NCBI RefSeq assembly: GCF_024700075.1
Contig: NZ_JAJONE010000007.1
Span: 1-64,000, forward strand
DNA: 64,000 bases
From: Hymenobacter sp. J193
GTDB lineage: Bacteria; Bacteroidota; Bacteroidia; Cytophagales; Hymenobacteraceae
Reading direction: 5' to 3'
The notes beneath the pieces were generated by a model, which did not search any database, was not told where the DNA came from, and worked only from the letters and a program-made list of their open reading frames with translations. Numbering within the stretch: position 1 is the first letter of the stretch; each line of letters opens with the position of its first letter. Shown piece after piece: positions 46,561 to 54,273 of the stretch. A program made the translations under genes and the position numbers.

Positions 46561-47716
46561 ATGCTCTCCTTCCTGATTTCCCGGACGGCAGTCTGCGCTC
46601 TACTTGGCGGCTTGCTGCTGCCGGCCTGCAACGAGCCCGTCGACGACGCCATTGCCCCGCCCAAGCCAGCCCCGCCCGCTGCTGCAGTGGCTAACTGGGC
46701 GGCCCGCGCCGACTCGGCCCAGGCCGCCCTGCAGCAGTACTACTGGGCACCCACCGGCCAGTACTACTGGCAGAACAACCTCGGCAAGCCCGACTACAAC
46801 TACTGGTGGCAGGCCCACGGGCTCGACATCCTGCTCGACGCCTATGAGCGGACCCAGAAAACGGAATTTCTAACCCGCATCAAGAACCTGCAACAGGGGG
46901 CCAAGGCCAAGAACGGCAACACCTGGCTCAACAACTGGTATGATGACATGGCCTGGCACGCCGTGGCCAACCTGCGCGCCTTCCAGCTAACCCAGGACCC
47001 GGCCTTCAAGGAAATTGCCCTGTTGCTCTGGGCCGACCTCAAAACCGGCTGGAACGAGCAGCAGGGCGGCGGCATTGCCTGGAAAAAGACCAGCTGGGCT
47101 ACAAGACCACCCCTTCCACGGCCCCCGCAATTATTCTGGCAGCCCGGCTCTATCAGCTCGATAAGAACCCCGACGACCTGGCCTGGGCCAAGAAAATGTA
47201 CGAGTGGCAAAAAAGACGCTGGTAGACGCCAACGGCATGGTCTGGGACGGCATCAACGACGAGGGCACCAGCAACAAGAAGTACCACTTCAGCTACTCCC
47301 AGGGCGTTTTCATCGGGGCCGGGCTGGAGCTCTACCACGCCACCCAGCAGACCGGCTACCTCGACGATGCCAACCGCACGGCCAGCTACGTGCTCAACGA
47401 CAGCCAAATGTCACCGGGTGGGGTCGTCGGGAACGAGGGCGGCGGCGACGGGGGCCTGTTCAAGGGCATACTGGTGCGCTACCTGAGTTTGCTGGCTATG
47501 GAGCCCGCCGTAAGCGCCGCCACCCGCGCCAGCTACGTCAACTTCCTCAAGTTCAACGGTGAAAGCCTGTACCAGCGCGGGACCAACCGTTCCCAGTACC
47601 TCTTCAATACCAGCTGGACCAGCCCGCCCGGCGCTACCGTGGACGGCTCAACCCAGATGAGCGGCGTGATGATGTTTGAGGTCATGGCCGACCTGCAAGC
47701 CCGCAAGCTGCTTTAA
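46561..47716 (+). pseudogene. GH76 endo-alpha-1,6-mannanase, two frameshifts
   Basis: A near-twin of the GH76 at 32300. The lipobox is LLPAC and the catalytic pair is Asp128-Asp129 in WYDDMAW. The frame breaks after IAWKKT at 47090-47091, where two C stand in place of three, and again in a run of six A at 47209-47214, where seven are needed. With both bases added the sequence reads on through LGYKTTPSTAPAIILAARLY, WQKKTLVDANGMVWDG and STQMSGVMMFEVMADLQARK, giving 385 residues against 386 in the paralogue. Two errors in one gene, both in homopolymers, and a protein otherwise free of changes argue for sequencing error, though a recent pseudogene cannot be excluded. The GH92 gene follows after 27 bp. 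Confidence 0.9.
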
Positions 47717-47743
47717 GCTACCAGCCTCAGTAATCTGTAGACG

Positions 47744-50182
47744 ATGAAAAACACCTTCACCGCCAGCCTTTTGTTGCTGGCAGCCCTACTAGACGGCGGC
47801 CTTGCACAAGCCCAGAGTGCCTCCAAAGCCGCGCCAAAAGCCAAAGCGGCACCGGCTACCAGCGCGGTAGCTTCGGACGTGCTTCGCTACGTCAACCCCA
47901 ACATCGGCACGGCTCATAGCCGCTGGTTTTTCTATACCCCGGCCGCCGTGCCCTATGGTATGGCCAAGCTGGCGCCTTCCACCAACGGGCACTACGGCAA
48001 CGCCTCGGGCTGGGAAGCCGTGGGCTACGATACTCGCCAGAACTCCATCGAGGGCTTCGTGCATTTCCACGAGTGGCAGGTAGGCGGCGTGAGCTTTATG
48101 CCGACCACGGGCGAGCTGCGCGTGAAGCCCGGCGACCTGGATGGGCCGGCCACGGGCTACCGCTCCCGCTTCGACCGGAAAAATCAAGTGGCCGAGCCGG
48201 GCTACTACAAGGTGCTGCTCGACGACTACAACATCACGGCTGAGCTCACGGCTACCAAGCGCGTTGGGTTTCACCGCTACACCTTCCCGCAGAGCGAGCA
48301 GGCGCACATACTGCTCGACATCGGCAACAAGCAGGGCGAAAGCAGCGAGGTCACCGATGCCAGCATCCGGATGCTCGACGCTACCCACTTCGAGGGCTTC
48401 GTGAGTACCTACCCCAAGTACGTACAGAACTACGACCCGGCGGGCAAGGTGAACATGTACTTCTTCGGCGAAATCAGCCGGGCCCCGGCTAGTGTGGGTG
48501 CCTTCACAGCAGCCGGGGTGCAGCCCAATACCCAGACGGCCCAGGGCAAAGGCGCCGGGCTGGTGCTGAACTACCAGACGGCCAAAAATGAGAAGGTAGA
48601 ACTAAAAGTAGGCCTCTCCTATACCTCGACAGCCAACGCCAAGGCCAACCTGCAGGCCGAGGCCGCCACGCTTTCCTTCGACCAGGCCCGCGCCCAGGCC
48701 CAGGCCACCTGGCGGCGGGAGCTGGGCAAGCTGGCGGTGGAAGGCCCCGACGAGGCCAGCAAGACCAAGTTCTACACCGGCCTCTTTCACGCCTTGCTCG
48801 GGCGGGGCATTGCCAGCGACGTAAACGGCGCCTACCCCCGCCACGCGGGCCAGGTGGGCCAGTTGCCCAAGCCAGCGGCCGGGCAGCCTAAGGCCGAGTT
48901 CATCAACACCGACGCCATTTGGGGCGGCTACTGGAACCTGACCCAGCTCTGGGCCCTGAGTTACCCGGAGTGGTACGGCAGCTTTGTGAACACCCAGCTG
49001 CAGGTGTACAAGGACCGGGGCTGGTTTGGCGACGGCCTGGCCAACAGCCAGTACGTGTCGGGTGTGGGCACCAACATGGTTGGCCTGGCTGTAGCCGCCG
49101 CTTACCAGGTGGGCATCCGCAACTACGACGTTAACCTGGCCTACCAGGCCGTGCGGGCCAACGAGCTGAACTGGCGCAACCGTGCGTTTGGCTCCGGCAA
49201 GATGGACAACAAGGCGTTTGTGGAGCGGGGCTACGTGCCCTTCCGCGACGAGTACAAAGAGTACAAGGGCGAGTGGTTCAAAACCGATTCGACGGGCGCG
49301 TATTTCGCCAACTCGCACACGCTCGAATACAGCTACAGCGCCTTCGCCGCAGCCCAGATGGCCAAGGCCCTGAACAAGCCGGCCGACTACGCCCAGCTGC
49401 TCAAGCTGTCCAACGGCTGGAAGCAGATTTATAACCCGCAAACCAAGCTCATGCAGCCCAAGCTGGCCGACGGCTCGTTTGCCCCAAAGTTTGACCCGTC
49501 GGAGCCCTGGCGCGGCTTTCAGGAGGGCAACGCCTTGCAGTACACGTTTTTCGTGCCCCAGAACCCGGCCGGGCTGATTGACGCCATTGGCAAGACGCGG
49601 TTCAACAGCCGGCTCGACAGCATCTTTACTGTTTCCGAGAAAAACGGCTTTGGCGGGGGCAAGGAAATCGACGCTTTCGCCGGCATCAAGTCGATTTACA
49701 ACCACGGCAACCAGCCCAACCTGCACATCAGTTGGTTGTTCAACTTCTCGGGCCAGCCCTGGCTGACGCAGAAGTGGACCCGGCGCATCTGCGACGAATT
49801 CTACGGCACCGAGCCCATTCACGGCTATGGCTACGGGCAGGACGAAGACCAGGGCCAGCTCGGTTCCTGGTACGTCATTACGGCCCTGGGCTTGTTCGAC
49901 GTGAAGGGCTTCACCGATGCCCGACCCATCGTGCAGCTGAGCAGCCCGGTTTTCCGCCGCGCCACCATTGCCCTGGCTGGCCAGAAAAAGTTGGTGATTG
50001 AGGCGCCCGCGGCCTCCAAAACCAACTGCTACATCCAGTCGGCCCAGTTCAACGGCAAGCCGCTGGCCAACTGCTGGCTCTACCGCGACGAGCTGATGCA
50101 GGGCGGCAAGCTGGTCTTCGTGATGGGCAGCCAGCCCAACAAAGCCTGGGGCACCAAGGTACCGCCGCCCTCGGCCCAGTAG
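47744..50182 (+). CDS. GH92 alpha-mannosidase, variant active-site surroundings
   Basis: An 812-residue secreted GH92 exo-alpha-mannosidase, Ca-dependent and inverting in the family. The signal peptide ends near residue 24 (LAQAQ), followed by an Ala/Lys-rich linker. The N-terminal beta domain starts at YVNPNIGTAHSRWFF. The likely acid is Glu594 in GFQEGNALQYTFFVPQ and the likely base Asp702 in QDEDQGQLGSWYV. The canonical HGNEP and NEDxGQMSAW forms, seen in the other GH92 of this window, are replaced by HGNQP and DEDQGQLGSW, and the +1 subsite may differ, so linkage specificity may be unusual. It starts 27 bp after the GH76 gene and 28 bp before the next GH76, so the three form one operon. 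Confidence 0.9.
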   Translation: MKNTFTASLLLLAALLDGGLAQAQSASKAAPKAKAAPATSAVASDVLRYVNPNIGTAHSRWFFYTPAAVPYGMAKLAPSTNGHYGNASGWEAVGYDTRQNSIEGFVHFHEWQVGGVSFMPTTGELRVKPGDLDGPATGYRSRFDRKNQVAEPGYYKVLLDDYNITAELTATKRVGFHRYTFPQSEQAHILLDIGNKQGESSEVTDASIRMLDATHFEGFVSTYPKYVQNYDPAGKVNMYFFGEISRAPASVGAFTAAGVQPNTQTAQGKGAGLVLNYQTAKNEKVELKVGLSYTSTANAKANLQAEAATLSFDQARAQAQATWRRELGKLAVEGPDEASKTKFYTGLFHALLGRGIASDVNGAYPRHAGQVGQLPKPAAGQPKAEFINTDAIWGGYWNLTQLWALSYPEWYGSFVNTQLQVYKDRGWFGDGLANSQYVSGVGTNMVGLAVAAAYQVGIRNYDVNLAYQAVRANELNWRNRAFGSGKMDNKAFVERGYVPFRDEYKEYKGEWFKTDSTGAYFANSHTLEYSYSAFAAAQMAKALNKPADYAQLLKLSNGWKQIYNPQTKLMQPKLADGSFAPKFDPSEPWRGFQEGNALQYTFFVPQNPAGLIDAIGKTRFNSRLDSIFTVSEKNGFGGGKEIDAFAGIKSIYNHGNQPNLHISWLFNFSGQPWLTQKWTRRICDEFYGTEPIHGYGYGQDEDQGQLGSWYVITALGLFDVKGFTDARPIVQLSSPVFRRATIALAGQKKLVIEAPAASKTNCYIQSAQFNGKPLANCWLYRDELMQGGKLVFVMGSQPNKAWGTKVPPPSAQ

Positions 50183-50210
50183 GCTTAGTGTCGTTCTATT
50201 CCTCCTCGCT

Positions 50211-51428
50211 ATGAACCCGCTTTTGAACCGCATTCGGCTGGTCACTCTCAGCTTACTCCTGCTCTTGCCCGGCCTGGTGCCCAAGGCAGCCGGACAGCAC
50301 CGGGCGGCCGAGTACCAGCGGCGCGCGGAAAGCATGTACGCCTTGGTCTGGCAGCGCTACCAGGTGCCGGCTCATAAGGGGCTGTTCACGGAAAACTACC
50401 CCTCGAACCGGGCCGATACGCTCACCTACATGCAGGGCGGTGGGGTTCAGGAAAAGGCGGTGAGCTTTCTGTGGCCCTTCTCGGGCATGTTTTCGGCCAC
50501 GAATGCCTTGCTCAAAATCCCGGCAGGTCGAAAGAAATACCTGCCTTACCTGAGCACGCTGGTGACCGGCGTGGAGAAGTACCGCGATACGCTACGCACG
50601 CCGCCCGGCTACCAGGCCTACCCCGTGCAGTTTGAAAAATCGGACCGCTACTATGATGACAATGGGTTGGTTGCCATCGACTACATGGAGGCCTACTTCA
50701 ACACCAAGAACCCGGTGTACCTGCGCCGAGCTCAGGGCGTGTTCACGTTCATCGTCAGTGGCTGGAACGAGGATGCAGGCGGGGGCGTGACCTGGCTGGA
50801 AGGCCACAACGACCAGAAGCCCGCCTGCACCAACGGCATGGCCACGCTCGCGGCCCTGAAAATCTACCAGGGCAGCAAGAACCGTTACTACCTGGACTGG
50901 GGCCGCAAGCTCTACGGCTGGATGTACCAGAACCTGCGCGACTCGACCGGGGTGTACAGCAACGACAAAAAGCTCGATGGCAAGGTCAACCGCACGTTCT
51001 GGACCTACAACTCCGGCTCTATGCTTGAGGCCGGCGTGCTGCTCTACCAACTCACCGGCGAAAAGCACTACTTGACCGAAGCCCAGCAGCTGGCCAAGGA
51101 CGCGTACCGCCACTTCAGCCTGGTGCCCCACCCCGCGCCGCACACCCTCAAGATTGACTTGCCCTGGTTCGTAACCGTGCTGTTCCGCGGCTACGAGGCC
51201 CTGTACCGCCAAGATGGCAACTACCAGTATGTCGGGGCCATTGAGCAGGATTTGAACTACGCCTGGGAGCATGCCCGTGACGCCAACGGTTTATTCACCT
51301 CCAGCTGGACGGCCAACCCCGACGAGCTGAAGAAGCCCAAGCGCCTGCTCGATGAGGGGTGCATTGCCGAGCTCTACGCCCGGCTGAGTGCCCTGCAAAA
51401 GATCAGGAAAGGAAAACCAAGAAGCTGA
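50211..51428 (+). CDS. GH76 family alpha-mannanase, fourth copy
   Basis: A 405-residue secreted GH76 protein. The signal peptide runs to about residue 28 (ending AAGQ), without a lipobox. The catalytic pair is Asp149-Asp150 in YYDDNGLVAIDYMEAY; GWNEDAGGGVTWLEG, TNGMATLAALKIYQ and FWTYNSGSMLEAGVLLY follow. It is only distantly similar to the other three GH76 proteins here and is closer to the YDDN type. It closes the alpha-mannan locus; the next 199 bp show nothing recognisable, and then an unrelated cassette begins. Confidence 0.88.
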   Translation: MNPLLNRIRLVTLSLLLLLPGLVPKAAGQHRAAEYQRRAESMYALVWQRYQVPAHKGLFTENYPSNRADTLTYMQGGGVQEKAVSFLWPFSGMFSATNALLKIPAGRKKYLPYLSTLVTGVEKYRDTLRTPPGYQAYPVQFEKSDRYYDDNGLVAIDYMEAYFNTKNPVYLRRAQGVFTFIVSGWNEDAGGGVTWLEGHNDQKPACTNGMATLAALKIYQGSKNRYYLDWGRKLYGWMYQNLRDSTGVYSNDKKLDGKVNRTFWTYNSGSMLEAGVLLYQLTGEKHYLTEAQQLAKDAYRHFSLVPHPAPHTLKIDLPWFVTVLFRGYEALYRQDGNYQYVGAIEQDLNYAWEHARDANGLFTSSWTANPDELKKPKRLLDEGCIAELYARLSALQKIRKGKPRS

Positions 51429-51627
51429 TTTTAAACTTTTGGGCTGCTTATCCAGCGAGCAAGGTGTGGCACCAAGGCCTTTTTTGCACGGTCGGGTCCA
51501 GTCAGGTGAATTATCAACCGCTTCGCGCGGATTCCTTATCCTTTCCGGTAAAATTTTAGCTCCACAGCAACTATATGACCGTCTACCGTAGAAGCAAGGC
51601 AAATTCCTTTCCTTTTTACGCTAGCCT

Positions 51628-52203
51628 ATGGCCACTGAATTCTCGCTCCTGGAGCGCAATATCCTCAAGGCAAAAGGCTTGTCGGAAGAGCAGCTGGCGG
51701 CCCTGGGCAGTATGGGCGTAATGAGCCGGGCTGACTTTGAAGCAATTGGCACCATCGTCACCTTGCTGGAGCTGTTCCCCGACCTGGACCCGGAAGTAGC
51801 TGCCCGCGTGCTGGAATGGGCCCTGCCCCCTGCTGCCCGCGAGGTAGCCACTGGGCCGGCCGCTTCGCTGGCCAACCCAACTATTGTAGTGGATGCCTCC
51901 GACGCGGTGTTTTGCGCCAACTGTAATCACAAGCAGCCCAAGGACTATACGCCCGGAGACCTGTGCGTGAACTGCGGCCGCCAGGCCGAGCCCATTGAGC
52001 AGTGCTTCTGGTGCGGCTCGAGCGGGCCGGGCAAGCGCTGCCGCAGCTGCGGGGCCGTGTTCGTGCGCACCGCTGACTTGCCCCTGGCCCTGCTGCTGCG
52101 CCGCGACGGGCTACCAAAAGACGACATCCCGCGCCGACTGGCCGAGGCAACCAGCGAAGAAAAAGAAGAGCTATGGGGCCGCGTACGCCGGGCCCGGATA
52201 TAG
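51628..52203 (+). CDS. Double zinc-ribbon protein with N-terminal helical domain
   Basis: A 191-residue cytoplasmic protein of unknown role. The first about 65 residues are helical, with a helix-hairpin-helix-like stretch (LSEEQLAALGSMGVMSRADF). Then a double zinc ribbon: Cys96, 99, 113, 116 and Cys126, 129, 138, 141. The spacing, and the sequence CxxCxxxQPxDxxPGDLCxxCG, are nearly the same in the next gene's product, which starts 22 bp after this stop. The C-terminal 45 residues are charged and helical. This suggests the two ribbons came from one duplication and may bind the same partner. I do not recognise the family. Confidence 0.75.
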   Translation: MATEFSLLERNILKAKGLSEEQLAALGSMGVMSRADFEAIGTIVTLLELFPDLDPEVAARVLEWALPPAAREVATGPAASLANPTIVVDASDAVFCANCNHKQPKDYTPGDLCVNCGRQAEPIEQCFWCGSSGPGKRCRSCGAVFVRTADLPLALLLRRDGLPKDDIPRRLAEATSEEKEELWGRVRRARI

Positions 52204-52224
52204 GTGTAGCATCAGTTCAGCCCG

Positions 52225-54192
52225 ATGCGAGCTACTTGTGAAACCTGCGGCCAGGTGCAGCCGCCCGATTGGAAACCCGGCGATTTGTGCGGGCACTGCG
52301 GGGCCGTGGTCCGGCACGAAAGCCGCTGCCACTGGTGCGTGAAGCTCACGCCGGCCGGCAACTACTGCCGCCACTGCGGGGCCGGGCTTGTGCCCGACGA
52401 GCACTACGGCGCCGCCCGCTGGCTTAAGCACCTGGGCAGCGACCAGTTCGTGATTCCTGAGCGGCTGGCTTCCATGGACCCCGAACAGGTTACGCACTTC
52501 ACGCGCCTCTACCAGCGCCACGCCAACGTTGTGGAGCGCCACCTGGATGATATGGCGTACGCCGAAGGCTTTGCCCGGCAGCGCGGCTGGGTGCGGACCT
52601 GGGAAGAAGTGCTGCTGCCCCGCCTGCCGCTGCCCGATGAGCAGCTGCAAGCCCTCACATTGCCCCCAATTGGTGGCACCACCGAGGAAGAAAGACTGCT
52701 CGAAATCCGCACCCGGTCTCCGCTGCCGGTCAGCCAGGCCCTGGCCGCCCTGGCGCGCATCCGCTGCTGGCAGGCCAGCGACGCAGACTACGTAGCCATG
52801 GGGTTGGGCGAGGATATGGAAATTGCCATCCGTCAATTGCGCGGTGACGACCCCGCCCTGCGGCTTGAAGCCGCGCTTACGCTAAGCCATTGGCGCTTTG
52901 CAGAAGCAGGTGGGGTATTCGGGCAGCGCGAAGTTGAGACGACGCTGCGAGAGGCTGCTCTGGGCCCCTATGGCGTAGAGGCCGCCACGCATCTGGCCCT
53001 GCTTAAAGCCCGCGGCAGCGGAACAAGCCAGCCCGTTCCCCTGGCGGCCCTGGCTTCCGAAGAAACCGACTTGGCATTTGCGGCCGCCCTGGCTTCCTTC
53101 GCGCCCGAGCCCCTGCTGGCGGCCCTGCGCGTACCCCGTCGTCGGTTTGCGGCCGCTCTCACGCTCAGCAAGCTGGGAGTTGATTTTGAGCTGGCCGCCC
53201 TACTACCCGAGTTTACAGCCGACGAAGCCGAGCAGATCCTGCGCGTGCTAACCCATCAGCAGCGCCCGCGCCCCGATTTGCGCGCCTACTTCAAGGCCGC
53301 TATGGCGGGCCGCTATCAGGTGTACGCCCATACCGTAAAGCCTATGCGGGAGCTGCTGCTGCTCGACTTGCGCCCCGATGAGGCAGTAGAGCTGTTACGC
53401 GAGCAGCCCGAGCCGGCATTTGCGGCCAAGCTGCTGCAAGCCTCGGCGCTCCTGCCAATGGAGCAGGGAGCCGTATGCAGCGAGCTGGTGGCCCTCAACC
53501 TGTTCGACCCCTCCCAGCTACCGGTGCTGACTATGCTCATTCAGTCGGATACTTTGCCGCTGAGCTTTATCCCCGATACGTTTGCCACGGCACCGGAAGG
53601 GTGCTGGCGCGGACTGCAAACCTTGGCTCATCACCAGCTTGATGCCCACGCGGGTCTGGCCATTCAGCCCCTGCACGCCTTTTTGCGCCGCCTGCGCTGG
53701 GATAGTGCGGCTTCGCTACGGGCGCGCAACTGGGCGCACAGCCTGCTTACGTACTGGTACGCCGGCCACAGCGCCAGCCAACGACCAGAGCTGACTTTCA
53801 CCCAGGTTGCGGCCACCGCCTATTTCCCCTCCTTTCAGGAATTCGCCACCGACTTTCTCTACGGACTGGAAAACTCCGCCGTACTGGAGGCCCTGGAAGC
53901 CGGCCAGCGGTTTTACTATCCTTTGCTGGAGGTGCGCAATATCGAAGACGCGACCCTGGTGAATAGCGCCCTGATGACCCTGCACCCCAGCTTGCTCGAC
54001 CGTCTGCGCACAGCGCTGGTGGCCTTCATCAACGAGCAAGGCGACTGGCATCCCCGGCAGGGGGCCTTTCATATCCTTAATCTGATGCGCCAACACGCGC
54101 CGTGGCAGGCGCAAAATCAGGCGCTGCTCGAAGCTATGCGCGGCGGATACTACGACTACGAAGTGCAGCAGTTGCTGGCAGCCTCTGACTAA
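52225..54192 (+). CDS. Double zinc-ribbon protein with helical-repeat-like body
   Basis: A 655-residue cytoplasmic protein. Its N-terminus is a double zinc ribbon (Cys5, 8, 22, 25 and Cys35, 38, 48, 51), matching the ribbon of the preceding gene. The rest, about 60-655, is helical and rich in Ala and Leu. About residues 205-340 show HEAT-like repeats (DPALRLEAALTLSHWRF, GVEAATHLALLKA). No catalytic motif is visible. The combination suggests a scaffold that binds protein or nucleic acid. Its neighbours suggest one operon, with the 996-residue helical protein 81 bp downstream. Function unknown. Confidence 0.75.
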   Translation: MRATCETCGQVQPPDWKPGDLCGHCGAVVRHESRCHWCVKLTPAGNYCRHCGAGLVPDEHYGAARWLKHLGSDQFVIPERLASMDPEQVTHFTRLYQRHANVVERHLDDMAYAEGFARQRGWVRTWEEVLLPRLPLPDEQLQALTLPPIGGTTEEERLLEIRTRSPLPVSQALAALARIRCWQASDADYVAMGLGEDMEIAIRQLRGDDPALRLEAALTLSHWRFAEAGGVFGQREVETTLREAALGPYGVEAATHLALLKARGSGTSQPVPLAALASEETDLAFAAALASFAPEPLLAALRVPRRRFAAALTLSKLGVDFELAALLPEFTADEAEQILRVLTHQQRPRPDLRAYFKAAMAGRYQVYAHTVKPMRELLLLDLRPDEAVELLREQPEPAFAAKLLQASALLPMEQGAVCSELVALNLFDPSQLPVLTMLIQSDTLPLSFIPDTFATAPEGCWRGLQTLAHHQLDAHAGLAIQPLHAFLRRLRWDSAASLRARNWAHSLLTYWYAGHSASQRPELTFTQVAATAYFPSFQEFATDFLYGLENSAVLEALEAGQRFYYPLLEVRNIEDATLVNSALMTLHPSLLDRLRTALVAFINEQGDWHPRQGAFHILNLMRQHAPWQAQNQALLEAMRGGYYDYEVQQLLAASD

Positions 54193-54273
54193 AGGCGGGC
54201 TTTTTTAGCTCGCGCAGCTCATCAAATAGTAATCACACAAAAGCAATAAGCCGGCTTATTTCCTTCTTTGCCT

